Assembly: GCA_018398765.1 (NCBI GenBank)
Contig: JAHBMJ010004235.1
Location: forward strand, 25,001-82,906
Reading direction: 5' to 3'
DNA length: 57,906 bases
DNA from: Chromera velia
Lineage: Eukaryota > Sar > Chromeraceae
The notes beneath the pieces were generated by a model. It was not told the origin of the DNA. It saw only the letters and a program-made list of their open reading frames with translations, and did not search any database. The first letter of the stretch is position 1; each line of letters opens with the position of its first letter. This document shows, piece by piece, positions 10,302 to 22,768 of this stretch. The translations under genes were made by a program, and so were the position numbers.

Positions 10302-11715
10302 TTACCGGTTAGCGTACAGGGCCCTGAGCTTCCAGTAGTGCTTCGATTCCCCCCCGGTCTCTCGCTTCTGCACCTTCTCGCACAGCTCATTCAGAACCTC
10401 GTCGAAGTGATTGCGCGTCTTTCCAAGATTCTTCTCCAACTCTAACGTCGGCATCTCCTTCCCGTTCTTCAACAACTGGAACAACTGAGTCCGCACCCAC
10501 GCGTGGTACTTCACCTTCTCCTCGGGGTCCATCGGAGCACTTCTCTTCTTCCCCCCCTTCATCACGACACCCCCATCCCCACCATCCTCCCCTTCCCCGG
10601 CTGTTGGTGGCTTGTACAGGGTCACGAGGCGAGCTCCGGGCTTGTATTTTTGGGACGCTTTGCCGGCCTTCTTTGAGGCGGCTTCGGCCTTCAACTGTTC
10701 GTTGCGGCGGGCTATCACATCCCTATGGTAGGTGGCGGAGCTGGCGTCTGCACGCATATCGGAAGCAAGGAACGCACAGTCAGTTTCCCAGCGTTGTTGG
10801 CTGATGCTTGATCGGCTTGGTGCCGGAGAGAGAAAAGACAGCCCAACAGCATCTCACTCACACACACGCATCTATGTACACACGCCCGCACGAGCACACG
10901 TAGTACACGCACCGAGGCACAAACAAACTGAAGGCGAAAATCAATTGGAACAGTATACCGTGAGTGAATCATCCTTGCAGGGCGCGTTCTTTCTTCCTTC
11001 TGCAGAACTCCATGAACGAACAATCTTCTTTCCGGCGATGAGAGTCCTCAAACGCCCATACAGGTGTTCGATCGATCGGTGAAGACGGAGGTTGGAGATG
11101 TCTGTGGGCGTTCCATCTTGAAACTCCCGAATTCAAAAGAAAATTTATGCGTGCAAGTGACACAGAGAGAAATATATGTGCCGGACCCACTCACTCACCT
11201 GCTCTGATGAGGGCAGAAGACACGATCTTTGCCAGAGGTCCTTCGTGACCTGTCTTTGGATTCACTTCAAATAGAGTGAGGTCGGTTGTAGAGGTGGTGT
11301 CGAGAGAGAAGGCAGAAGGCTTGGGAGGAGCGGTGGCTTCCTGCTTGACAGGCACTTTTGCGGGCAGAGCAGGAAGGCCTGCAGGCGGGGTTGAGGAAAC
11401 GATGGCAACTTTGCGTCTCTGTTTGGAAGGTCCCCCCCCTGAAACGCTGGCGGCAGGGACGATGGCTTTCGAAGGGGAGCTCCCGTCTCTATTGGGAGAG
11501 GGATCTCCTCCCTCCAATTGCTTGATTGCTCCTTCAATGGGAAGAGGCGTGTTGTCAATAAGCATCTTCTCCACACCAGACCGCTGAGATCTCTTCAGCG
11601 TTCCCAGCTTGGTGTAGGCAGGAATGCCTTCCGTCCTCCATCGTTCCGCTATGTAGGTGGGAACTCTGACGAGACGCCAGACTGACTGCTTTGGCTTATC
11701 CGAGTCCACCTCCAT
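10302..11715 (-). CDS. Transcription initiation factor IIF subunit beta (RAP30-like)
   Basis: TFIIF beta binds RNA polymerase II and TFIIF alpha and helps load the polymerase at promoters. Exons: 11715-11199, about 11101-10959, and 10747-10302. The start is ATG at 11715 (MEVDSDKPKQ), just before the conserved dimerisation-barrel opening SVWRLVRVPTYIAERW. A low-complexity Pro/Ser/Ala linker follows, then the barrel end LTLFEVNPKTGHEGPLAKIV. Exon 2 gives ISNLRLHRSIEHLYGRLRTL. Exon 3 begins SSATYHRDVIARRNEQ and carries the C-terminal winged helix (KYHAWVRTQLFQLLKNG..HFDEVLNELCEK) ending HYWKLRALYANR. This order matches RAP30. The exon 2/3 junction is one base out of phase in my model, so its borders are approximate. 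It shares a 766-bp head-to-head spacer with the chaperone gene at 12482. Confidence 0.8.
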
Positions 11716-12481
11716 TTTCGCCGCTTGCCGTTGCAGGAAAATAACGATAAAATTCCACCTTGCCAGAAAAATTGAAGCCAGGAGGCAAGCAGGAATCGTA
11801 ACCAGGAGAGGACACACAGGAATCCAAGAGGCGCTGTGGCCCTCGCGGGAGCGCCTTGAGTGTCAGGCTGATCGCAGGAAGAACGTACGGGATCTGTTTT
11901 TTCTAAGAAGACCCAGAAAATAAGTGGACCAGCAAGCTTTCGGACTAGGCGTGATTCTCTGGATGGATTGTTTCAAAATGTTTCACAGCTTCGAGTGCTG
12001 AAAATTTTTGAAAGAAGTGATGAAAATGGTCGAAGGACCGACGAAGGTCGAAAGATGTGTGCGCTCTGGGAATTTTGTGCGTCGAGGGCCGGTCCCCGCG
12101 CGGGCCGCGGGCGGGCCGGGCGCGGGCCGGCACGCGCGGAATCGCGCGGACCCGGCCTCGTTCGCGGCTAGCCGTAATCATCATGTCAGTCTCTCGTTTC
12201 GTTGGCAGCATTTCGACCTTCCTGCTTACGCCTTACATCGCCTTACGGCAAAAAACGCGTCTTCGGGAACACTGTGCACGGAAAATAAGTTTCCTGGTAC
12301 GAATGAGACGAGCTGTACCGTTTTTTTTTTTGATCGCTGTTTTTGTGGGACTGTGGAGTGACTCGAGTGTGTGCAGTCAGTCGAGGCGTCTCGGTCGTTT
12401 TCTGAAACCAACGCGGTTGGTTCTTTTCTCCACGCGAGACGTCCATTCAGGTAGCGCGAGGTTGCCCGACGTCATAAGAAA
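11716..12481. promoter_or_regulatory. Shared divergent promoter region, CpG-rich
   Basis: This is the 766-bp spacer between two divergent start codons. It contains a very GC-rich CpG block at about 12085-12155 made of CCGCGCGGGCC-type inverted repeats. No TATA box is evident. Bidirectional promoter function is inferred from the layout. Confidence 0.5.
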
Positions 12482-15400
12482 ATGAGCCGCCTCTTCTCGT
12501 GTGGAAAATTTTGGGGTAAGTGGGTTTGCCTCTCTTCTGCTTCGGTCGACGTGTCAATTTTACTAACCAGCACTGAAGGGGGGGGACGGGCCGTTTTTTT
12601 TTCGAAACTGCTCCATCTCATATTCTTATGCGGAGCGCCCCTGTTCTTGGGACGTTGCCTCAAAGCCTTTTCTTGTCCTCCTTTCAAATTCCGCTCGGTG
12701 AGCGCAGCCCTCGCACTGGAGCCAGAGGAAAAGGAGGGTCACTTGGAGGCACCCCCAGGCCCCGACTGCATCTTCCACCTGTCATCCGTGAGTCAGTCAG
12801 TCAGTCCGTCCGTTCGTTCGGGTGTTCGGCTGCAAGTTATTGAGGGTGTCTTTAGCTCACCCCACGCTTAACGAAGTCTGGAGACCTGTCGACTCAAGAG
12901 GACACATGCTGCGTGTGAGAGTCATCTGAAACGTTTTCACAAGTGACGGGCATGTGCAGAAAAGGGGCAACGCCATACTCATTCAACCACCCATTTTGTG
13001 ATTCTCCCCCCTTCCACTTCACCCGTCAACTTGCCTTCACAGTCAAGTGTGTGACTGCACCGAACAAAAGTGGGGGAGACCTCGTCTGTCTGCGACTGTG
13101 GCGACACTTCAGCAAGCCACCGCATGCGCGGACACCTTCAGAAGTGTTCGTATGCATTCGCATGATTGTGCCTACCTGCAGGTGTGCCTTGAGCAGCCGG
13201 GGGAGGGAAAGCAGATTCTGTACGTCAAACAGAACGACCAAGCCCACCCCATCTGCGTCCTGGAGAAGGACAAAATGGAATTCGTCAGTACTGATCTATA
13301 CACAAAGTGATTGTCTGCATGCATCCACCCGTTCAGTCCTCTTTAGGGTGCATGTGCGGATGAGGGGAAGGGCAAGGGAGGTCTCTGAAGGAAGTGTCAG
13401 GAAGGACGAGTGGGTTTTTGGAAGCTTCAAGGACAGCGGGAGGTTCCCCTTTCCGCATTCATTGTATAAACATGAGATGCTTGCATTCAGAAGAATGAGC
13501 TGGACTCGGCATGCAATCACTTGCGATGCATTTCGAGAGGGAACTTTTCTTCCGTCCTTTTTGCGCCTGCATATTTGTTGCCCCCCTCTCCCTCTCGCTT
13601 TGTCTTTCTTTTTTCCGCAACTGTCGGTCTCTCAGTGCATGCTTGCCTCTCTGTCTGCGTCTTTCCCTTCGCAGGCGTCTCTGGGTTTGGAATTTTCCTC
13701 TGAGTTCCCGACCTCTTTCTACGTGAAGGGCAACAGCAGAATGCACCTGACGGGGAATTTGGACTTCGAAGACGAATCGGATGACGAAGATGACGATGCG
13801 ATGAAGGTGTGCTCCCTCTGTCTCTTTCTTTCTCTCTATATGTACATATGTATGTATATATGTATGTGTGTGTCTGTGTGTATCAATCTTTCTTTCCATC
13901 TGTTTATGTCTGCGTTTTTTTCTCCATTCTTTTCGGGGGCCTTTCCCACGTTGTTTGAGTGACAGTGTCGTTCGTCTGTCTTGTGTTCTTTCTTTTCTTT
14001 CTTTCTTTCTTTCTTTCTTCCTTCCGTCTTTCTTTCTCTCTTGTTTGTTTGAAAAGAAGAAAACAAGGAAAAGCACACATACATTCTGCCTGCCTGTCGT
14101 CTGTCGGTCGGGCTGTGTGAAGGGGAAAAAAAAACGAAAGAAAAAAGGATATAGTCGATCTGGCTGTTTGTCTCCCTCTTTCTCCCTCTCTGTCTTTGCG
14201 CGGGTGCGTTCGTTCGTAAGAATGTGTGTGGGAAGGGTATGTGTGCGTGCACCTGCACGTTAGGTTGGCTGGTTGGGTGAGGGTCATTTCCTCAGCCCGA
14301 AAACGCAGCATCGAAGAAAGGCGACTGCTTCCGTCTGCGGGATACCGAAGCTCGCGTCTGAAACCCGTCCTTTCCTCTCCGCTGCCCCCCCTTTTTGGCT
14401 CTTCGTGCGCGCGCTCTCCAGAGTGAGAGGGAGAGAAAGAGTGTGCCTGCCGGTGTTTGCGTGATTGTGTGCAGGAGGCCATGATGGGATTGGGAATGGG
14501 TGCAGGAGAAGAGGATGAAGAGGAGGAAAGTGAGGAGGACGATGATGAGGAAGAAGAGGGAGGGGAAGGAGAAGAGGAAGAAGAAGAAGAGGATGAAGAA
14601 GACGAGGACGAGGAAGATGAGGAGGACGACGAGTCGGAGAAAGAGGAGGAAGAAAACCAACCGGCAGACGACGGTCTACTCAGTGAGTCAAGTCCATCTA
14701 CTGCTTCTATCTATCTTCTGGAATGAATCAAAAGCTGTCTGTCTTTGCATGTTGGGGTCTCATGCGTCTGTCTCTCCTTCCTTCCTCGTTTTTGCAGCTG
14801 CTTGCTTCAACCTCTTCTCTCCCCTTTTGCTTGACTTGGCTTGGCTTGCGCTCTGTTCACCGCATATCCTCGTGACATTGATTGTCCGCCGAGCCGGAAG
14901 CAGTGCCAGCCGGTCATTTCATATCAAAAGCAGGGGAACTGTCAGTCATTCAGAGACGAACTCTAGAATCTTTCAGAGAGGGTCTCTCTCTCTCCCTCTG
15001 TCTTTCGATCCTGCAGTGCCCTCAAAGAGGCAGGCTGTGGCTGAGAAGAGAAGAGTGGAGGCGGGGGGATTCAAAGAAGAGAGAAAAAAGCAGAGGGAGA
15101 GGGAGATTCAGAGGGAGAAGGACGAATTAACCCAAGAAGACGTCACGAGTGCGCAGCGCCTCCCCCGCCCTCCCCCCCCTTTTTGATCTTACCCAACGCC
15201 CCAATCTTCATTCTCGTTCAACGTCGGAGCATTTCCATTCGGACGGCGTCGTACAAAATACTCCCTCCCACAGCTTTTTCCCCTCGTACTTCCTACCCTA
15301 CATCCCTTTGCTCCCTGATTCCCCTCCCTACCTTTCTTCCCTCTCTTTTCCTCCTTGAATGTTCTTTTGCTGCCACCCTCTGAAGGTGTGTCTGCCCATT

Positions 15401-18400
15401 CTCTTCTCGAGTGCCGTTGAACACACGAGCGCATCCGTGTTCTCGAGTGCATTGCGACTCCCCTGGCATTGGGTTCATTCAGCGTGTGTCTGTGTACTCC
15501 CCCTCTGTGCTTCTCTTCTTTTCTCCGTCCGTCCGTATCGGTGGGATCGAGGGGGGCGACTGTCTCTGGGATCACGCGAGATCTTTGTTGGTTTGGCTGC
15601 ACTTTGCTTTGATTTCGTCAATACGCACACAGAAGCAACGCAGTGAAGAGCAGTGGGCGATGCGTCTGCATGTGGGTGTCTGCTCGTCGTGTCTGTTTCA
15701 CGAAGGGGGGAGGGAAAGAGGAACAAGTGCAACCTCCCTCCGTTTATGTGCGTGTGCGCATGCGTGCAGACTTCGCAAACAGACTGAACAAGATGGACAA
15801 TGATGCTCGTCGGTCGCCTTTTGTTTTTCTGTCTTGTGTCTGTCTTCGTTCCTGTCTGCCTGTGCGGAACTCTGTTTGGCTGGCTGGTCACCTAGCTGCC
15901 TCGCTGGTCATCCATGGGACTTTCCGATGCATTTGGCTGTCTGTCTGCAAATAAAAGAAGATCGAAACAATTCATCTTCTCTGCTGTCTGTATGTCTGTC
16001 TGCCTGCCTGCCTGTCTGTGAACAGTTTTGCCTGTCGGAGGGAGCTCCCCCTTCACGAACTGAAAGTCGTCACGTGGAAGGTCAAAAGAAGAAATGAAGA
16101 AACTCCCCTACCCACACCCAGAGCGACTTCCGTCTCCCCATCAGTTCCTGTCTGCGCTTTTGTTTCTCTTACCGTCTCTGCTTCCCCCAATCCTCCGAAC
16201 CCCAAAGCGTGGAGTGTCCAGTCAGACTGAAGGGAACCCTCAGAAACAGAGGCGGTCATGGAGCTTGGCCGGGCACTGTGACTCTTTCTGTATGGGAAGA
16301 TTTTGGTTTTTTGAGAGTTTTGATACCGCCCGGAGAGCTCATCAGCAAAGCAAGAACAACACAGCAGTAGAAGAATCCGAGTCCTCCCGCCTCCGCCTCC
16401 CGCCCCCGCTCCCTGCATGAAAATCGATCGAGATTGCCTGCTTGTTTTTGTTCCTCTAAAAATCTGCATCGAGTGCAAGTTGTTTCTTTTCTTCTTTCTT
16501 TGAATACAGAAGCAGCAGTAACAAGTGCCTTCAGTGATGATGTGAAATACTGTTGGGAGGTGCACAGGCAAGGGGTGCTTGCGCCAACATCTAATGGGCC
16601 CCCTGCACACGTTGTCTCAGTGGCCGTCTTGGTCTTCTGTCTCTTGCTCTTTCTTCCCTCCCTCCCTCCGTCGGCTAGCTGTCGTGTACCTGAAACGAAA
16701 CAAAAAGGGAAAACGCACAGGGCATGCAGTCTGTCTGTCTTCTTGCTTTTTCCTTGATGAGCGATTCCGTGAAATCTGTTCGGTTGCACAGGCCCATCTG
16801 GTCTTTCACAGACTGTTTTCTCAGCCTTCTCTTTTCTCCCCTCTCTGTGAAAGAAAGCGTCTCTCTCTTCATGGCCGCTGCAGGAAGGAAAATACTTTCG
16901 GAGCCCTCGAAAATCAAGGTGGGTGCATTGGTGGCTTGGTGGGGAGATGGCGAGAGGGGAGGGTTTGCTCTCTCTTTCAAATCAGTCACGTTTATAAATC
17001 TATTTGCCCGCGCGGATGGAGACCTGCAGGAGAGAGCGTCTTCAGTCAGACAGGAAATAAGGTGGCATGCAGATGCTCGCATGGTGTTTCTCTGAAACTC
17101 TGAGGGGAGGAACCATTAATGGCAGTGAATCAGTCAGTCCTTCTCACTGCTGCAAACAGAAGCAGTGACATGGCATGGCACAAAAAAAACAACACAACAA
17201 GTGTTACGATCCACAAGTTATTCCTCAGGTGTGGGTGGGTGGGTGAGTGAAAGAGACCGACTGAAAAACGACACATGGACAGCACAATTCAATGCCTTCC
17301 TCTTCATGTCTTCTTGTGGAAGGAAATTGCACTGAAGGAAAGAACGTCTCGATCCTCAACAGCATAATGGATGGTTACACCAGCACACAAAAATGGTCCC
17401 TCCCAACTTGCAGGAGATTTTGGGAGAGGATACAGGCCCCTCCGGCCCCGGGGGAGTGAAGAGAAAGGCCCCCAGCCCGGAGAACGGCCCCCAGGCCCCT
17501 CCCACCAAACAAGGTCTGCGTCTTCCTCAGGAGCATTGCGGGGCCTTTCGCCCTTTCTTTCTGTCCCTTCTAATATTGTCTGCTCCCTCTCCCCCCCTGA
17601 TATGATTTCTTTGTTCTCTTTCTTTCAGTTCCGGCTCTTCTGATCTTACTCGAGAAAAGCTCATCTCCAGGAAGGGAAGCAAAATTCGTGGTTAGACTCT
17701 CTGTCTCTCTTTTCCCCTCTCTTGCTCTCTTCTTTTCTCTTCTCTTCTCTTCTCTTCCTGTCTGCATGCATGCAGCCAAGAACGCGGCTGCTTCCCCCGC
17801 TGAAGCCGGGAAGCCCCAGGCGTCTCCGAAGGGCGGCCCTGCGAAGAACAAGGACGACGTGACCTTCGAGACGCAGCTGGTGGAGTACCTCAAGAAACAC
17901 TCGAAGGTCCCTCTGGCAGAGTTGGGACAGAAGGTGGGTGGGCACGCGTGGTAGCAGAGACGAATTAATGTATGTGGTCTCGTTGGGGTGTTTGCATGTA
18001 TGTTGATTGGGTGCGGCTGTAGGGGACTGGGGGGACCGGATGGATGTGCGTGGATGGACGGAGGGGCCTTGGTTTCGGCTCTTTGGTCCCTCCCACTCAA
18101 AGCTCAATCAATGTATGATGTCCGACAAGGTCATAGGAGAAACGATGTCAGAGCTGTGCACGCAATCGAATTAAGAGAGACCTTTGTGATGTTTCTGTTC
18201 CCGTTTTTCTGCCTTCCTCTCCCCTTTCGTCTCCAAATAACCCCAGTGTGATTTCCGTTCCTTTCACGTCTCTCGATACTTCTCATTATCGGTTGATTTT
18301 CCCCCTGCCTCTGACAGCTGCATCTGACTTGCCCGCCTCTGTCTGTCTGTCTATCTGCAGATCAAGAAGCCTGCGGGCGTCCAGAAGAAGCTCGGGAACT

Positions 18401-18737
18401 TTCTCAAAGTGAGTGTGCATGTGCATGTCCTTTTCTGTGGCTGTCGTTGGAATGAGAGTAGTCAAAGAAGAGAGTAGTCTTGAATGCCGATTGATGCATG
18501 AAGCTGAGAAAACGGATTTGTGTGCATGCCTCGTCTCAGATCATGATTTTGGTACAAGACAGAAGGGGCGGGCGGAGGGAGAGAGCAGAGGGAACGAATG
18601 AGAGTGAAACTGGTAGAGAGACAGGCAGAAATGCAGAAGTGCAAGAACGGATACAACACACGAAAGGGGGGGTTCATTCGCCTCACCCATCCGACTGAAT
18701 GTATGAGGATATGATTGAGGATGCGCGTGCGTTGTCA

Positions 18738-18836
<99 letters not shown>

Positions 18837-18896
18837 CAGGAACGTCCCGAGATTTTCAAGATCGACGGCGCGATTGCCTCGTTGGTGAAGAAGTGA
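12482..18896 (+). CDS. Nucleoplasmin-fold (NF3/HD2-like) histone chaperone with C-terminal winged-helix-like domain
   Basis: Eleven exons: 12482-12515, 12708-12787, 13182-13283, 13675-13806, 14475-14682, 15017-15148, 16884-16918, 17414-17513, 17776-17933, 18361-18408, 18840-18896. They sum to 1086 nt (361 aa) with matching phases; only the end of exon 6 is tentative. Residues 1-105 form a nucleoplasmin-like core as in plant HD2 proteins, the FKBP-associated NPL domain and Toxoplasma NF3: KFWALALEPEEKEGHL, CIFHLSS, QILYVKQNDQAHPICVLE, LEFSSEFPTSFYVKGNSRM. Residues 104-185 are almost all Asp/Glu. A basic coiled stretch and Pro-rich linker follow, with a possible nuclear signal GGVKRKAPS. Residues 302-361 (TFETQLVEYLKKHSKVPLAE..GNFLKERPEIFKIDGAIASL) look like a small winged helix. 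Histone or ribosomal-chromatin binding in the nucleus or nucleolus is inferred from the fold and acidic tract. No FKBP catalytic domain is present. Confidence 0.85.
13807..14474 (+). other. Intron with (CTTT)n tract
   Basis: Intron between exons 4 and 5 of the chaperone gene, starting GTGTGC and ending GTGCAG. It contains a CTTT/CTTC repeat near 13988-14040. Long open frames here on both strands come from low-complexity sequence. Confidence 0.75.
15149..16883 (+). other. 1.7-kb intron, possibly holding an extra exon
   Basis: The longest intron of the chaperone gene. One candidate cassette lies at about 16511-16559 (after TACAG, frame ..AAVTSAFSDDVKYCWE, followed by GTGCAC). It is not needed for phase and its acceptor does not end in GCAG, so it is left out of the model. 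Confidence 0.45.
18747..18839 (+). repeat. (TC)n(TG)n tract forming a splice-acceptor region
   Basis: A (CT)n run followed by (GT)n ends in GTGCGTGCAG, directly before the last exon of the chaperone gene. The microsatellite therefore occupies the polypyrimidine position of this acceptor. Confidence 0.85.
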
Positions 18897-19690
18897 AAGC
18901 GAACGAGTCTATTGGGAGGGCCGACAGTCTGCAGGGAAGGCGGCTGACCGGTCAGGGGGGATTTCCGGATTGGAGCGAGGGAGAAGGTGCCTGTGAAGTT
19001 CGGGGGGACACGGCCATAAAGGGGCCTGCAGGGCTGCATGCATGGGGATGATCGATCGGGGTTTTCCGTGCAGGTACTTTCACCGTGCGACGACAGGGCG
19101 AGAGCACGAGGGTCAGATGCAAACTGCTGGGGCTGAACTGTTATTTTTGACCAGGGGGGACAGGCGCACGAGGATCGGTGGGGAATTCCTTGTCGGGAAT
19201 GAAAGCGCGCCGCGAAGGAAGACGCAAGGCGGCAAGGGAAAGGGACGGCGAGGAACGCGAGTTACATGGTAGAAGGTAGCTAAGGGTAGGAAAGGGAGCG
19301 GCGATCTATACGTTCTCTGCATACATTGCAGACTAATATTTACAGTTCTTAGCTCTGCATATTTATTAAACCAATACTATGTTCAGTTTTGTTTGAATTC
19401 ATTTACAGATGATTCATTTTGCGTTAGTTTGAAGTGTCACTGTTTTTTTCAATATATTGTATAGTTGTTTATAACTTCTAGTGTAAGTCATATGTAGTAC
19501 ATGTAAACCAGCATCTAAATTTATGCCAGTGTTTCTCTTTTTTAAAAACTTTTCTTTTTTAGTTTATTATTAAAGTTTGACTCGGAAGACGACGGAAGTT
19601 CTTTTAATTTCAGATTGCTAGTAATTGTCAGCTTAATTGCCAGTCGTTTTACAATTTTATTGAATGATGATATTAGATATCTAAGACTTG
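18897..19690. other. 3' flank of chaperone gene, then AT-rich DNA
   Basis: The first ~400 bases are GC-rich like the gene and probably include the 3' UTR. From about 19320 the sequence becomes AT-rich and leads into the LINE copy. No gene seen. Confidence 0.55.
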
Positions 19691-22540
19691 GATAAAGATC
19701 ACATGCATGGAACAAGTTGCGAAAGGATGGGAAAAACAGACAAAGCTCCCAGACGATGAAGTGGAAACAGAAAAGAAAGAAGAATACAAAAGATGCAAGC
19801 AGTAAGAGAAAAGAACATGAAGATAGCTACCGAAAAGGAAGTGAGGGAGGCAATAAAAAAAGCAAGGAATCCTAAGAAAGCTGCTGGAAAGGATGGAATG
19901 CCTCCAGGTCTGCTCAGGTTGCATAAAAAATGTCAAATGATGGTGAATGTATATGTTGATTTGATTAATGCATCTTTTGGTTATGCGTGGTGGCCAGAAG
20001 GATGGAATGATTTACCGGTGACGGCATTGGCGAAGCCTGGCAAGTCACAGGCAGTGATGGAGGGATGGAGAAACATGCACCTGGCATGTGCAGGCGCAAA
20101 ATGGAGGATACGATTCTCGGTAATAATGTAGAAAGAGAAGCAAGGCAGAACCTATAGCAGTTTGTATATAGAAAGAAAGCAGGAACATGCGATGCTATCT
20201 TTCTTCTTTTGTTTGTGATTGCCCACCATCTCTCTGTGATTGTGGCCCTCGTTAATTTCACTCGAGCTTTTGATGAAGTCAGGCATAGCAAGCTTGAGCA
20301 GCAACTGAGAGAGACAGGGGTTTCAGAGGAGCTAATCCGATGGGCCTTGTCATCGCTTGAGAAAGTAAGAGCAAGAGTGAAAAGGACAGGAAAGTGGTAT
20401 CCAGAACAGATAGGGACGAAACAAGGGGGGTCCAGTGGGCTCACTTTTTTCAAAGGATACGTACACGACCTGTCATAGAGAGTAAGAAAGGAAGGGAGGG
20501 CTGGGAGAAAGAGAATAGGAGAACAGGGAGAAAGACCGAAAGTACCGGTCGGAGAGGATGGGAGGTGGATGGATTTTTTCTCTGTATTATTTGCAGACGA
20601 TACGACTTTGCTCGATGCAACAGACAGAGAATTAAATAAACTGCTGGAGGGATTGAGAAAGTATGCAGAGCCGCTCCGTCTCTTCTTTTCTAACAAATCG
20701 AGAGTACTGAGGTTTGGAAGGCAAAGGCAGACAGAAGAGATCAGAATAGGCAGCAGGGTACTGTAAGAAGAGAAAGCACAGCCATTTTTAGGTCTGGTTC
20801 TTCCCTCAAACTGTGACCTCGATATAATGATGGCAGACAGAGCAGTGAGAGCAGAGAGATGCATACAAGGATTGATAGGAAAGTTAGCCAGAGAGCCAGC
20901 TGTGCCGCCGGCAGAATGTTTTCATTTGTTTAATCAGACGGTGCGTGCAGTATAGATGTATGGTCCAGTATGGATGTGAGATACACCTATGCACAGACAG
21001 GGCTTATGCAGAATTCGACGAAAAACAAAGACGCTTTGTGAGGTGGGTCTTGGGGCTAAGGAAGACAGAAAGCGTAGACACTACATTGATGGAGGGGGGG
21101 ATGTTTCCAATTGACATTGAAGTGGTAGAGAGGATGATCAGATGGGCAAGAAAAGCACTAAAAGAAAAGAGGAAGGAAGCGATTAGGCAAGCTGTCATTC
21201 ATTGCTTGAGAGGAGGAGTGGAGGATGAACTGAACTTAGAGGGGAAAAAGAACAGAGTTGTATCTCTTTCACTTCTTTCTGCACTTGAAGAAATGTACAC
21301 AGACACTATTCACAGAGAGAGGCCTTCATCCTTTTTCAAAAGAGAAGCTCGCAGGCCAGCCAAGAGAGATAGGGACACACGCAGTGAATGAAAGAGTAGA
21401 TAGGATGGAAAGATGGATTGTAAACAAGACAGATAAAGAAATAAAAGAGAGGAAGAAAGAAATCTTCAGGTGGAGAATTGAGAGGGGAGTGAGAGAAAGA
21501 GATAGAAGAGAGAGAGAAAAAGGAAGAAAAGTCCATATGGTATACATACACCGAATAAAAGCAAACGGAAACAGATTGCAGCTCATTTTGTTTAAAAAGG
21601 CGTCAGAAGAAAGACCAAGAGAGGGAATGAAAATAGAGAAAGAAAAACTGGGACGGTTGCCCTTTTCTTATAGAAGGGTAGCACCAAGAGGAGAACATAG
21701 AAGGAGAGCAGTCTGCAGAGTAGGAGACAGGACGTTAGCGGGAACAAAGGGAAAAGTGCCAGAAAGAGGAAGGCAGAGAGTGCCGTTGGAGGAGAGACTC
21801 TGCCCTTATTGTAAAGGATGGATAGAAACAGAGGTGTTGGAGGATGAGATCCATATATTGACTGAGTATCCGATTTATGATAGAGAAAGAGCGCACATGT
21901 ATAGAACATTAGGAGCAGACTGGAACGAGGGAAGAGAAAAGAGAGCAAGAGAAGTTTGCAGAGAGAAAAGAGAAGGGCAAAGAGGAAGACTGCACACTGA
22001 GGCTCTGTTCAAATTCTTGATGAACGAAGGGCATAGTGCGGTGGATGAGTTTCTGGGGAGGGCGGCGTTCAGAAGAAGAGTGTTCAAGGAAAGCCCAGGA
22101 AGGTACACACCTGGAAGCTCGTTAGATGAAACAGTGCTGGCACAGAGACACGGAGTGATCACAAAAAGAAAGGGAGGAACGGAAAGAAGAAAAGAAGAAT
22201 ACAAGACCATCCTGGAAGCAATGGAAGCAGGAAGACAGCTGAGGGAGGGAGACGGAGAAATCGCTGAGAGAAGAATGGAGAGAGGGCATGCATAAAGCCA
22301 AAGTGTCCTTTCGTCCTGTGTTATTGGATCGATTTTTGGAGCAGTCCTTTCTGAGCAGCCCATAGACCAAAGCATGCAAAGCGCAGACAGATTGTTGTTT
22401 GTTAGCAGCCTGGGAAACCAGGCAGGCCACGGGGTGTGGTCTGAGCCTCAGCGATGAGGTACACCCCCCTGCTGTTTGTGGGGGCGACCTCTATAAGACA
22501 AAACGGCGACAGTGCTCTAGCGCACCACTAATCACTATAC
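19690..22540 (+). mobile_element. Degenerate non-LTR (LINE) retrotransposon, copy 1
   Basis: Broken frames together give a LINE reverse transcriptase. AIKKARNPKKAAGKDGMPPGL (19840-19915) is the fingers region with the K..AGKDG motif. VNFTRAFDEVRHSKLEQQL (about 20250-20310) is the palm A motif, with F-T-R-A-F-D. FADDTTLLDATDRELNKLL (from about 20590) is the catalytic FADD box. Downstream is a thumb/C-terminal region with RWVLGLRKTESVDT, and a zinc-knuckle-like LCPYCKGWIETEVLEDEIHI. There are several frameshifts and stops, and no endonuclease or ORF1, so it is 5'-truncated and dead. The 3' end near 22400-22500 holds a hairpin shared with copy 2. It lies between two convergent genes. Confidence 0.85.
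22400..22500 (+). ncRNA. LINE 3'-tail hairpin
   Basis: After GGTCTGAG comes CCTCA-GCGA-TGAGG, a five-base stem with a GNRA-type loop, extended by GGGTGT..ACACCC. The position relative to GGTCTGA matches the copy-2 tail, but the stem sequence differs. This suggests a conserved 3' structure recognised by the LINE reverse transcriptase, an inference by analogy with stem-loop LINE tails. Confidence 0.45.
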
Positions 22541-22727
22541 AGTTCATCAAATTATGTCGTCCAAGTCGAACCTAGAGTCGAACAGTCAATTGAATTAAAT
22601 CACATCATTTTTTAGCTACAGTTTTTTACTCCAAGTTATAGTTTATAAATATTTTAAAAATTCTTTGAAAAACTTACAATTATTTAAAAGATGATATTTT
22701 TAACAATTCACAAATTAATTTATGGCT

Positions 22728-22768
<41 letters not shown>

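Noticed and set aside
13459-14482. Long Lys/Arg/Glu-rich frames opposite the chaperone gene
   Set aside because: They are shadows of CTTT repeats and of the GAG/GAC-rich acidic exon.
16511-16559. Extra exon in the chaperone gene
   Set aside because: Phase works without it, and its acceptor (TACAG) departs from the GCAG pattern of this gene.
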